DNA of 64,000 nt from Candidatus Cetobacterium colombiensis (GTDB lineage: Bacteria; Fusobacteriota; Fusobacteriia; Fusobacteriales; Fusobacteriaceae): the NCBI RefSeq assembly GCF_033962415.1, contig NZ_JAVIKH010000003.1, positions 114,239-178,238 on the forward strand. The letters run 5' to 3'. Each line of letters begins with the position of its first letter. The first letter of the stretch is position 1. The position numbers and the translations under genes are program-made. The notes beneath the pieces are model-generated. The model was not told where the DNA came from. It was given only the letters and a program-made list of their open reading frames with translations, and did not search any database. Positions 43,023 through 50,866 of this stretch are shown in pieces.

Positions 43023-44135
43023 TTAGAACTTAGTAACCCATCCTACGATAACTTCTGGAGCCCAAGACCAATCTCTAGCTTCGTTAGCAGCAGTTTTTCT
43101 ATTTCCATATTCTTCAACAAAATTAATATACATTGTAGTAGCATCAGTATATTTATGAGAAAGACCAAGTATATTTCTAGCTTTTAAATAATAATAACCA
43201 TCAGTTGGTTTTTTATTACGAGCAGAAGTAGTTTTGAAAATTTTTGTATCTGAATTTTGAGCAGGGTCTAATCCATATTCTATACCAAAATTAAGTTTTG
43301 TTTTATTATTATTAAATTTATATAAATCCCAATTATTTTTTAATAAAACTTCATAAGAAACAACAAAAGCATTATCTTTAGTTGTTGATACTCCTTTTTG
43401 TGAAGCAATATCATGTCCAAAATACCATTGTGTTCCATAAACATTTGTATCAAGTTTAAATTTCCAAGGAAGATTTAAAGTTGTTTCTAAATCAAATCCA
43501 ATACCATTTCCATAAAGTCCACTTACGTCAGAATTCCAAGTGTATCTATAAGCTGGTCCTATTTGAAATTTAGATATCATAGAAGGCATTAAAGATTTAA
43601 GATCTGCCATAACTCTTATATCAGAAACGTAGTTAAGTTTGTACTCTGTATCTGCAATTCCTGGAGAATCAATATCAGTATCACCAAACCAAGTTCCTTT
43701 ATTTGGAGAATCTTTTTCAAGTCTTAATCTAGATATTAATTTAACCCCACTATCCATAAAATTACCATGATCGTAGTACCATCTAAGTCTCATATCACTT
43801 TTATCATTTTTACTTTGTCCACTTTCAGCTCTTGTTTGAAGTCTTGCTCTAAAGTCCATAGATAATTCTTCAGATAATTTAAGTTTTCCTTGAACAGGTC
43901 TAAATCTAAAATTTGCAGAACGAGAATCTTTAGGTGTCCCGGCAGGATTACCACGATATTCTAATTGCTGTTCAATTTCTCCAGAAAGCTTAAAAGTCTC
44001 TTTAGCAGGAATTATTTCAACTACTTCAATTTCAGTAGTTTCAACTTTATTTGGTGTTTCTAACGATTCCTTAGCAAAAGATAAAGATGTTAAAGTACAC
44101 ATGGCAGCTAAAAAAAATAGCTTATTTTTTTTCAT
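43023..44135 (-). CDS. Outer-membrane beta-barrel protein, porin-like
   Basis: 370 residues. A signal peptide (K-K-N-K-L-F-F-L-A-A-M-C-T-L-T-S-L-S-F-A) is followed by a short Glu/Thr-rich linker and about 16-18 amphipathic beta strands with aromatic ends. The protein terminates V-T-K-F, with the C-terminal Phe used by barrel assembly. It is similar in design to fusobacterial porins, but I cannot assign it to a named one. CAGGGGGA precedes the ATG, and a leader of about 50 bases follows its promoter. Confidence 0.72.
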   Translation of the reverse strand: MKKNKLFFLAAMCTLTSLSFAKESLETPNKVETTEIEVVEIIPAKETFKLSGEIEQQLEYRGNPAGTPKDSRSANFRFRPVQGKLKLSEELSMDFRARLQTRAESGQSKNDKSDMRLRWYYDHGNFMDSGVKLISRLRLEKDSPNKGTWFGDTDIDSPGIADTEYKLNYVSDIRVMADLKSLMPSMISKFQIGPAYRYTWNSDVSGLYGNGIGFDLETTLNLPWKFKLDTNVYGTQWYFGHDIASQKGVSTTKDNAFVVSYEVLLKNNWDLYKFNNNKTKLNFGIEYGLDPAQNSDTKIFKTTSARNKKPTDGYYYLKARNILGLSHKYTDATTMYINFVEEYGNRKTAANEARDWSWAPEVIVGWVTKF

Positions 44136-44189
44136 TATATTATCCCCCTGAAAATTAATTGTATCGCTGTTATGTTTGTCTCAGCTACA

Positions 44190-44218
44190 TTTATAATACA
44201 TTATCTTTGTTAAGTGAA
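44190..44218 (-). promoter_or_regulatory. Promoter of the porin-like gene
   Basis: TTCACT (44218-44213), 17-base spacer, TATAAA (44195-44190) on the minus strand. Confidence 0.55.
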
Positions 44219-44325
44219 TATTAAAGATAAGTAATAATTAAGTAAAAGTTATCTTAAGAATGTGTAAAAAAATTATATATTTATAACAGTGTGATATAAT
44301 ATAAAAAAAGTAAGGAGGATTAAAA

Positions 44326-44730
44326 ATGGCAAAAGGTTATGATCAATATATGGAAAGAAAAAATAAAGTTAATAGTTTTGGAAGAGAACTAACAAGAAGG
44401 GCAAAATCAAAATGTGAACTTTGTGAAGCAACAGGAGTAAGTTTAAGTGTTTTTGAAATCCCTCCAATTAAAGAAGAACCAGAAATAGAAAGATGTATTT
44501 TTATTTGTGAAGATTGTAAAAATAAATTAGAGAGAATAAAAAAATCTAAAGAAAATGATTTTAGATTTTTAAGCAATTCTATTTGGAGTGAAGTAGATAT
44601 AGTTAGAGCATTTTCTATTTTACTACTTAGAGAAATGGCAAAAAAATATTCATGGGCTGAATTAATATCAGATGATCTTTATGTTGATGAAGATACAGAG
44701 AAATTAATTGAAATGTTATCTTGTGAGTAA
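44326..44730 (+). CDS. PhnA-type zinc-ribbon protein
   Basis: 134 residues. R-R-A-K-S-K-C-E-L-C-E-A-T-G with V-F-E-I-P-P and a second pair C-I-F-I-C-E-D-C matches the N-terminal zinc ribbon of the PhnA/alkylphosphonate-utilisation-named family; four Cys could bind zinc. The name does not imply phosphonate use, since no phn genes are nearby and the family's role is unknown. The C-terminal half is helical and acidic. An extended -10 (TGATATAAT, 44292-44300) and AAGGAGG lie directly upstream. Confidence 0.72.
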   Translation: MAKGYDQYMERKNKVNSFGRELTRRAKSKCELCEATGVSLSVFEIPPIKEEPEIERCIFICEDCKNKLERIKKSKENDFRFLSNSIWSEVDIVRAFSILLLREMAKKYSWAELISDDLYVDEDTEKLIEMLSCE

Positions 44731-44756
44731 AGATTAATTATTTAAATTTATATTAT

Positions 44757-44790
44757 AAAAACTATCTTTGTTATTTAGATAGTTTTTTTT
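44757..44790 (+). terminator. Terminator after the zinc-ribbon gene
   Basis: AAAACTATCT/AGATAGTTTT, 10-base loop, T-tract. Confidence 0.85.
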
Positions 44791-44861
44791 ATTTTTATCT
44801 AAAAGGAAAGAATTAAAAAAAATATAAATATAAATATACAATTTTTATTGGAGGAAAATAT

Positions 44862-45350
44862 ATGGCTGAAAAAATTACTATGAGAGAAAAATATTTAGAA
44901 TTTGACAATTTTTTAAAATTTACAGATTTAGATAGAGAACAATTGATTATTATTTTAAGAAAAGCTCAGAATATATTTGGATATATACCAAGAGATATTC
45001 AAAGTTTAATAGCCAAAAAATTAAGAATTCCTATTGTTGAAATTTACGGAGTAATAACATTTTATAGTTATTTTATAACAGAGCCTGAGGGGAAGTATCC
45101 AATTCACCTTTGTATGGGAACAGCCTGTTATATAAATAAATCCGAATCTCTATTAAAAGAAATTAAAATTTTTTTAAATATAGATATAGGACAAATAACT
45201 GAGGATGGACTTTTTTCTTTAAGTGTCGTTAGATGTTTCGGTGCGTGTGCTTTAGCTCCAGTAGTTAGTATAAATGGAAATATTTATAGTAAGTTAACTC
45301 CAGAATCTTTAGTAGATATATTGAAAAAATATAAGGAGGAAAAAATATGA
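44862..45350 (+). CDS. [FeFe] hydrogenase small subunit, NuoE-like (HydC/HndA)
   Basis: 162 residues. A thioredoxin-like [2Fe-2S] domain has four Cys in C-M-G-T-A-C-Y and R-C-F-G-A-C-A-L-A-P. It is equivalent to Complex I NuoE and the HydC/HndA subunit of NAD(P)-linked hydrogenases. The N-terminal helical region (L-I-I-I-L-R-K-A-Q-N-I-F-G-Y-I-P) is standard. It ends in ATGA overlap with the NuoF-like gene. GGAGG precedes the ATG. It is the first gene of the three-gene hydrogenase operon. Confidence 0.92.
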   Translation: MAEKITMREKYLEFDNFLKFTDLDREQLIIILRKAQNIFGYIPRDIQSLIAKKLRIPIVEIYGVITFYSYFITEPEGKYPIHLCMGTACYINKSESLLKEIKIFLNIDIGQITEDGLFSLSVVRCFGACALAPVVSINGNIYSKLTPESLVDILKKYKEEKI

Positions 45351-46942
45351 GTATTAAAATAGATGACTTAAATGAAATAAAAAAGAAGTTTTTAGAAAAA
45401 GAAAAAAATAAAATTCAAATAAAAATAGCCATGTCTGTTTGTGCAAAATCTTCGGGTTCAGAAAAAATATTTGATTATTTTATGAAGGAAACAAAAGATA
45501 AAGAATTAAATGTAGAAATTATATCAACAGGTTGTATGGGATTTTGTTATTGTGAACCAACTTTGAAAATTGTATATCCTAAATCTGAAGAAATAAAAAT
45601 TATAGGAGATGTAACTCTTGAAAAAGCTAAAATTATTTTAGAACAATTAACAAAAAAAGAAAAAATAGAGAGTGAGTTAAAGCCTAGAGTTAAAGAAAAA
45701 AGAGTTTCACTTTTAAATTGTGGGAATATAAATCCAGAAAGTTTTGAAAATGCTGTAGCTTATGGAGCATATTTTTCTTTAGAAAATTTATTACATAATT
45801 TTACGAAAGAAGATGTTGTTAATTCTGTAGAAAAGTCAGGATTAAGAGGACGAGGAGGTGCAGGTTATTCAACTGGCAAAAAATGGCGAGCACTTTATGA
45901 ACGTGAGAGTGATGAAAAATATATTATTTGTAATGCTGATGAAGGAGATCCAGGAGCTTTTATGGATAGAGCAATTTTGGCTGGGGATCCACATTTAGTA
46001 TTGGAAGGAATGATAATTGGAGGATATGCTGTAGGTGCAAAAAGTGGAATTATATACATAAGAGCAGAGTATCCACAAGCAATAGAAGTCCTATTAAGGG
46101 CAATAGAAGATTTAAAAAAATATGGATTACTAGGAGAAAGTATTTTAGGAACAGATTTTAGTTTTAATATTGAATTAAAATATGGAGCTGGAGCTTTTGT
46201 TTGTGGAGAAGAAACAGCTCTTATTCAATCAATGGAAGGGAAAAGAGGAGAACCTAAAGCAAAACCTCCATATCCAGTAGAAGTTGGTTATAGAGGAAAA
46301 CCAACAGTTGTAAATAATGTTGAAACATTTGCAAATATAACAAGAATATTTCAAAATGGTGTCGATTGGTATAGAAAAATAGGAACAGAAAAATCTCCAG
46401 GAACAAAAGTTTTTGCCCTTGTAGGAAAAGTTAAAAAGGTAGGATTAGTGGAAGTTCCTTTGGGAACAAAATTGAAAGATATAATATATGAAATTGGTGG
46501 TGGAATAAAGAATGAAAAAAGTTTTAAAGCAGTTCAAACTGGTGGACCATCTGGAGGTTGTTTAAGTAGTGAAGATTTGGAAATTTCTGTGGAATATGAT
46601 GAACTTGTTAAAAAAGGAGCTATGATGGGTTCAGGAGGGTTAATAGTTCTGGATGAAGATGATTGTATGGTTGAAATGGCTAGATTTTATATTGGATTTT
46701 CAGTGGGAGAATCATGTGGTAAATGTACGCCTTGTAGAATAGGAACAAAGAGATTATATGAAATTTTAGATAAAGTATTAAAGGGTGGTGGAGAAAAAAA
46801 AGACTTGGATTTATTAGAGGAATTAAGCATTACAGTTAGAAGATCCGCTCTTTGTGGATTAGGAAAAGCAGCACCAAATCCAGTATTATCAACATTAAAA
46901 AAATTTAGAAATGAATATCTAAATAAAATAGAAAGGAGATGA
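45347..46942 (+). CDS. [FeFe] hydrogenase NADH-binding subunit, NuoF-like (HydB/HndC)
   Basis: 531 residues. An N-terminal thioredoxin-like [2Fe-2S] domain (C-A-K-S-S-G...C-M-G-F-C) precedes the NuoF core. G-R-G-G-A-G-Y-S-T-G-K-K-W binds NADH, N-A-D-E-G-D-P-G-A-F-M-D-R binds FMN, and G-E-S-C-G-K-C-T-P-C-R-I-G-T supplies the [4Fe-4S] ligands. No C-terminal ferredoxin extension is seen, unlike Thermotoga HydB, which carries two extra clusters. It connects NAD(P)H to the hydrogenase; in related trimeric enzymes it bifurcates electrons between ferredoxin and NADH. Confidence 0.93.
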   Translation: MSIKIDDLNEIKKKFLEKEKNKIQIKIAMSVCAKSSGSEKIFDYFMKETKDKELNVEIISTGCMGFCYCEPTLKIVYPKSEEIKIIGDVTLEKAKIILEQLTKKEKIESELKPRVKEKRVSLLNCGNINPESFENAVAYGAYFSLENLLHNFTKEDVVNSVEKSGLRGRGGAGYSTGKKWRALYERESDEKYIICNADEGDPGAFMDRAILAGDPHLVLEGMIIGGYAVGAKSGIIYIRAEYPQAIEVLLRAIEDLKKYGLLGESILGTDFSFNIELKYGAGAFVCGEETALIQSMEGKRGEPKAKPPYPVEVGYRGKPTVVNNVETFANITRIFQNGVDWYRKIGTEKSPGTKVFALVGKVKKVGLVEVPLGTKLKDIIYEIGGGIKNEKSFKAVQTGGPSGGCLSSEDLEISVEYDELVKKGAMMGSGGLIVLDEDDCMVEMARFYIGFSVGESCGKCTPCRIGTKRLYEILDKVLKGGGEKKDLDLLEELSITVRRSALCGLGKAAPNPVLSTLKKFRNEYLNKIERR

Positions 46943-46948
46943 TAGATT

Positions 46949-48688
46949 TTGTTTGATATAACTATAGATGGAATTAAAACTAAAGCTTCTAAAGATACAA
47001 CAATTTTGTCTGCAGCTAAAAATATAGGAATAAAAATACCGACACTTTGTAATTTAAAATTAGAAGAATATTTTTTAAATAATCATGTTACTTGTAGAAT
47101 CTGTGTTGTAGAAGTAGATAAAAGAGATGGATTATATCCAGCTTGTTCAACTGCGTGCTGGGAGGGAATGAGCGTTATAACAAATTCTCCTCAGCTTATA
47201 CAAATTAGAAAAAACATATTAGAACTCTTAATTTCCAATCATCCTAAAGATTGCTTAATATGCTCTAAGTCTGGAGAGTGTGAGTTGCAAAAATTAACAC
47301 AAGAATTTAGACTTAAAGAAGTGAGGTTTAATGGGGAAAAAAATCAATTTAAAAGTGAATATTCAGAATCTATCATAAGAGATCCAGAAAAATGTATTAT
47401 GTGTAGAAGGTGTGAAACTATGTGTAATAAAGTTCAGACATGTGGAGTACTTTCAGCAATAAATAGAGGATTTCACTCTGTAGTTTCGACAGTTTACGGA
47501 AACGATCTGGATAAAACAGTTTGTACATTCTGTGGTCAATGTGTGAGTGTTTGCCCTGTTGGTGCTTTACATGAAAAAAATTACACATGGGAAGTTATGG
47601 AAGCTCTAGCAAATCCTACTAAAAAAGTTATAGCACAGGTAGCGCCAGCTGTTAGAGTTGCACTTGGAGAAGAGTTTGGAATGGAAATAGGATTAAATGT
47701 TGAGAAAAAAATAGTTTCAGCACTTAAAAAAATGGGGTTTGATGGAGTTTTTGATACAACATGGGCTGCAGATTTAACAATTATGGAAGAAGCAACTGAA
47801 TTAAAAGAAAGATTAGAAGCTCATATTTTAGGAAATAAAGATACAAGATTACCAATATTAACTTCATGTTGTCCTGCGTGGGTAAATTTTATAGAATATA
47901 ATTTTCCTAATCTTTTAGACATTCCATCTACAAGTAAATCACCTCAACAAATGTTTTCTGCTGTTGCCAAAAATATTTGGGCACCAAAAATGGGAATAAA
48001 AAGAGAAGATTTAATAGTTGTTTCTATAATGCCATGTTTGGCTAAAAAATATGAGGCTTCAAAAATTGAATTTATAAAAGATGGAAATAGAGATACAGAT
48101 ATATCTATTTCAACGAGAGAGTTAGCAGATATGATAAGATACTTTAACATTGATTTTATAGAGACAGAAGATCAAGAATTTGATTCTCCCATGGGAGAAT
48201 ATACAGGTGCTGGAATAATATTTGGAAGAACAGGAGGAGTGGTAGAGGCAGCTTTAAGAACTGCGTACGAGTGGATAATGGGTGAAGAATTAAAAAATGT
48301 TGATATTTTAGAATTAAAAAAATCTCAAGGTTTAATAGTAAAAAAAATAAATTTTGGAGAAAAAGAATTAAAAATAGGAATAGCACATGGGTTAGGAAAT
48401 GCAAGAAAGCTTTTAGAAGAAATTGAAGAGGGAAGAGAAAAATATCATGCTATAGAAATAATGGCTTGTCATTGTGGTTGTGTAGGTGGAGGAGGCCAAC
48501 CATTTATTCACGGAAAAACTGAAATATTAGATAAAAGAGTTGAAGCATTAAATGGAATAGATAAAAATTGCAAATTAAGAAAATCTCACGAAAATTTATA
48601 TGTAAAAAAATTATATGAAGAGTATTTTGATGCTCCTTGCTCACAAAAAGCAAAGGATTTATTGCATACAAAATATAAAAAAAAGTAA
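46949..48688 (+). CDS. [FeFe] hydrogenase catalytic subunit (HydA/HndD type)
   Basis: 579 residues from a TTG start behind AAAGGAG. Modules in order: [2Fe-2S] ferredoxin (C-N-L..C-R-I-C..A-C), His/Cys [4Fe-4S] (H-P-K-D-C-L-I-C), two [4Fe-4S] (C-I-M-C-R-R-C; C-T-F-C-G-Q-C-V-S-V-C), H-cluster domain and small-subunit-like tail (L-L-H-T). H-cluster motifs are T-S-C-C-P near 305, M-P-C-x-x-K-x-x-E at 361 and, at 505, M-A-C-H-C-G-C-V-G-G-G-G-Q-P. The last has C-H-C-G-C instead of the usual C-P-G-G-C. It produces or oxidises hydrogen in the cytoplasm with the two preceding subunits. Maturases HydEFG are not in the window. Confidence 0.95.
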   Translation: MFDITIDGIKTKASKDTTILSAAKNIGIKIPTLCNLKLEEYFLNNHVTCRICVVEVDKRDGLYPACSTACWEGMSVITNSPQLIQIRKNILELLISNHPKDCLICSKSGECELQKLTQEFRLKEVRFNGEKNQFKSEYSESIIRDPEKCIMCRRCETMCNKVQTCGVLSAINRGFHSVVSTVYGNDLDKTVCTFCGQCVSVCPVGALHEKNYTWEVMEALANPTKKVIAQVAPAVRVALGEEFGMEIGLNVEKKIVSALKKMGFDGVFDTTWAADLTIMEEATELKERLEAHILGNKDTRLPILTSCCPAWVNFIEYNFPNLLDIPSTSKSPQQMFSAVAKNIWAPKMGIKREDLIVVSIMPCLAKKYEASKIEFIKDGNRDTDISISTRELADMIRYFNIDFIETEDQEFDSPMGEYTGAGIIFGRTGGVVEAALRTAYEWIMGEELKNVDILELKKSQGLIVKKINFGEKELKIGIAHGLGNARKLLEEIEEGREKYHAIEIMACHCGCVGGGGQPFIHGKTEILDKRVEALNGIDKNCKLRKSHENLYVKKLYEEYFDAPCSQKAKDLLHTKYKKK

Positions 48689-48694
48689 ATATAA

Positions 48695-48727
48695 AAAAGT
48701 AGAGTTTTTTATCTCTACTTTTTTTAT
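48695..48727. terminator. Bidirectional terminator after the hydrogenase operon
   Basis: AAAGTAGAG/CTCTACTTT with an 8-base loop and T-runs on both strands, between convergent genes. Confidence 0.85.
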
Positions 48728-48747
48728 GAAATATTTATACATTAAAA

Positions 48748-49833
48748 TTATTTTAGAATTTGATCTTTATCATTTTTATCATACTCAATAACTCTCCCTA
48801 AAGAATCTCCAGGTTCGCTGTATGGATAATCTTTAACACTTGCTACAACACCGTCATTTGGAGATTTATATTCTTTTACAACATTTCCAAATGAATCATA
48901 TTGAATAAATAAAACATCATCCTTTTTTACTTGATCCATAACTTTAACTTTATTTTCAACAAATCCACCTTTTTCAGCTCTCACACGACTCCAAGAGTTT
49001 CCATAGAATGTTTTTGTTTTAGGATCAACTTCTTTTCCCGTTAGGTTATCCCAATAAATAAGATTGTTTATAACTCCGTTAGTAGCTCTTTCAATAATTA
49101 AAGCCTCTTGAGTTTCAGAAGATCCTAATTCAAAAGTTATACTAGGTACACCCATTTGAACAAATGAAGTTTCAACAGATCCATTTTCACCATTATCCAT
49201 TTTAACTATATCTGCTCCTGTTAATTCAGCCATTTTTTTAATATCAGGGTTTCTAAAATCAGCATAAACAAATAATGGGAATTGACTTCCTCTACCACTT
49301 GTATGTAGGTCAATCACTTTATCTGCATTTTTTGATAATAGATTATTCCAAACTAATGTTGAATATTTTTGATCAGAGTTTGTTATTTTTCCTGCATTCA
49401 TCTGTCTATTTAAGTCAGATGTATTTTCAGAGGTACCTCCAAATGTATATCCTCTGTTATTGTTTAATAAACCAGGAACATTCATTCCATGAACTATTGT
49501 TACAGTTCCTTTTATATCTTTTGGATTTAATTTTTCTTTTAATTTATAAGTAGTTAAAATGGGATTTAATTCATTTCCATGAACACCAGAATTAATTAAA
49601 AATCTTTTTCCAGGTTCATTCCCTTTTATTACAGTAACTGGAATATACCAAGGATTTCCTAAACTGTTTTCAACTCCTTCAAAGAAAAATTCATATGTTT
49701 TACCACTTTCTAAATCGTTTACATCTAAATTAGTAATAATATCTTTTCCAAGATATTTTCCACCTGTGTACTCAGTTTTTGCTAAAGTAATTGTTGTTAG
49801 TGATAAAAAAGTTAATAATAAAGTTTTTGACAT
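48748..49833 (-). CDS. Periplasmic succinylglutamate desuccinylase/aspartoacylase-like (M14) protein
   Basis: 361 residues. A signal peptide (S-K-T-L-L-L-T-F-L-S-L-T-T-I-T-L-A) leads to a zinc carboxypeptidase-like fold. G-V-H-G-N-E (His and Glu ligands, about 82-87), D-L-H-T-S-G (third His, about 176-181) and a late T-F-E-L-G-S-S-E catalytic Glu region are present. The C-terminal portion looks like the lipoyl-like barrel seen in desuccinylase relatives. The substrate is unknown; an N-acyl amino acid or a peptide is likely. CGGGAGG precedes the ATG. Expression is apparently governed by the structured leader and terminator upstream. Confidence 0.78.
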   Translation of the reverse strand: MSKTLLLTFLSLTTITLAKTEYTGGKYLGKDIITNLDVNDLESGKTYEFFFEGVENSLGNPWYIPVTVIKGNEPGKRFLINSGVHGNELNPILTTYKLKEKLNPKDIKGTVTIVHGMNVPGLLNNNRGYTFGGTSENTSDLNRQMNAGKITNSDQKYSTLVWNNLLSKNADKVIDLHTSGRGSQFPLFVYADFRNPDIKKMAELTGADIVKMDNGENGSVETSFVQMGVPSITFELGSSETQEALIIERATNGVINNLIYWDNLTGKEVDPKTKTFYGNSWSRVRAEKGGFVENKVKVMDQVKKDDVLFIQYDSFGNVVKEYKSPNDGVVASVKDYPYSEPGDSLGRVIEYDKNDKDQILK

Positions 49834-49869
49834 TTTTGTCCTCCCGAATTTTTAATGTCTACCCCCAAA

Positions 49870-49899
49870 AGAAAAAAGACACACCAAAAATGGTATGCC
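49870..49899 (-). terminator. Attenuator-like terminator downstream of the leader RNA
   Basis: The minus strand reads GGCATACCA-TTTT-TGGTGTGTC (two G-U pairs) followed by TTTTTTCTTTT. It lies between the structured leader and the carboxypeptidase-like gene. The plus strand has no T-run. Confidence 0.85.
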
Positions 49900-49918
49900 T
49901 TCGAGAACTTAAGTAAAA

Positions 49919-50037
49919 ACTAATAAGCGTATTGTTATGGCAGCGTCACAATACTTAATTCACAGGATCACAAGATCATAGCCGTCGGCCTTAGGCTCCC
50001 TTTGTGGAAGTGAATTAACCTCTATTCTATTGTTAGT
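49919..50037 (-). promoter_or_regulatory. Unidentified structured leader RNA, probable riboswitch
   Basis: Minus-strand RNA of about 120 nucleotides folds as a three-way junction. P1 is ACUAAcaAUA near the 5' end with UAUUAGU at the 3' end. P2 is a perfect 9-bp UUAAUUCAC/GUGAAUUAA containing AAAGGGAGCC...GGCCGACGGCU and GAUC-UUGU-GAUC. P3 is GUAUUGU/ACAAUAC with loop GACGCUGCCAUA. GC-rich unpaired blocks in an otherwise AT-rich region suggest conserved ligand-binding elements. It sits between a strong promoter and an intrinsic terminator. I compared it from memory with the purine, lysine, SAM, TPP, cobalamin, M-box, glycine and c-di-GMP consensus sequences, and none fits. Confidence 0.7.
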
Positions 50038-50041
50038 AAGG

Positions 50042-50070
50042 AGTATACTATAGTCATAAAAAAAATGCAA
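50042..50070 (-). promoter_or_regulatory. Promoter of the structured leader RNA
   Basis: TTGCAT (50070-50065), 17-base spacer, TATACT (50047-50042) on the minus strand; the start is expected near 50035. Confidence 0.78.
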
Positions 50071-50143
50071 CTTTTTTTTAAAAATTTTATTTTATGATAT
50101 AATGTTACTATAACATTAAATTTAAGATAGTGAGGAATAAAAA

Positions 50144-50830
50144 ATGAAAATAGTTCAAACCAATTCTACAAGTGCATCATTAGTTGAATTTCAATTAGAA
50201 AAAGGTGAAAGTATAAGAATAGAACCTGGTTGTATGGTATATAAAGATAGTTGTATAAACTTAGAAGGAAAAGTTAATGGAGGTTTATTTTCAGCAATAG
50301 GAAAAGCTTTTTTTGGAGGAGAAAGTTTTTTCACATCTTTAGCTACTGCTAAATCACCAGGAAGAATAGCTGTTGCTCCAAAAGGTTTTGGAAACATAAA
50401 AATATTAAATGTTTCTTCAGGAAATCAATGGTTTATTAATGATGGAGCTTTTTTAGCTTGTAATACTTCAGTTGATTATAGTTCAACTAGACAAAAAAGA
50501 ATTTTAAACTCAATTTTAGGAGGAACTGGAGGATTTTTTATTTTAAAATCTAAAGGAGAGGGTGAACTTTTAGTAAATGGGTTTGGAGATTTAATAGAAA
50601 TAGAGTTAGATGGAAATAATCCTTTCCAAATTGATAATGGTCATGTTGTTTGTTGGCAAGAATCATTGGATTATAGATTAGAAATAGCTAGTGGATTATT
50701 TGGGTTTAAAACAGGAGAGGGATTATTAAATACATTTAGAGGTAAGGGAAAAGTTATTATCCAAACAAGAAATATTCAATCGTTTGTGGATATTTTAGTA
50801 GATTATATTCCATTCCCAAAGGAAAAGTAA
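50144..50830 (+). CDS. AIM24 family protein
   Basis: 228 residues, mostly beta strand. The TIGR00266/AIM24 pattern is visible: the N-terminal S-A-S-L-V-E-F-Q-L-E-K-G-E-S-I-R-I-E-P-G-C-M-V-Y, then the long Gly-rich run G-K-A-F-F-G-G-E-S-F-F, A-P-K-G-F-G-N-I-K and I-L-K-S-K-G-E-G. The bacterial function is unknown. AGTGAGGA precedes the ATG and TATAAT lies near 50097. It is divergent from the leader RNA promoter. Confidence 0.85.
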   Translation: MKIVQTNSTSASLVEFQLEKGESIRIEPGCMVYKDSCINLEGKVNGGLFSAIGKAFFGGESFFTSLATAKSPGRIAVAPKGFGNIKILNVSSGNQWFINDGAFLACNTSVDYSSTRQKRILNSILGGTGGFFILKSKGEGELLVNGFGDLIEIELDGNNPFQIDNGHVVCWQESLDYRLEIASGLFGFKTGEGLLNTFRGKGKVIIQTRNIQSFVDILVDYIPFPKEK

Positions 50831-50833
50831 ACT

Positions 50834-50863
50834 AAAAAAAAGGCTGACCTTATTGGTCAGCCT
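50834..50863 (-). terminator. Terminator of the peptidase/membrane-protein operon
   Basis: AGGCTGACC/GGTCAGCCT, 5-base loop, followed on the minus strand by TTTTTTT. It may weakly terminate the AIM24 gene too. Confidence 0.88.
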
Positions 50864-50866
50864 ACT

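Noticed and set aside
49919-50037. Lysine riboswitch or M-box identity for the leader RNA
   Set aside because: AGAGG and GCCGA, or GACGCUGCC, resemble fragments of those consensus sequences. However, the length is too short for the five-helix lysine aptamer, and the M-box GUUAGGUGAGGCUCCU block is absent.
50191-50397. Minus-strand ORF of 68 codons within the AIM24 gene
   Set aside because: Antisense shadow with no start signals; the plus-strand gene has clear family motifs.
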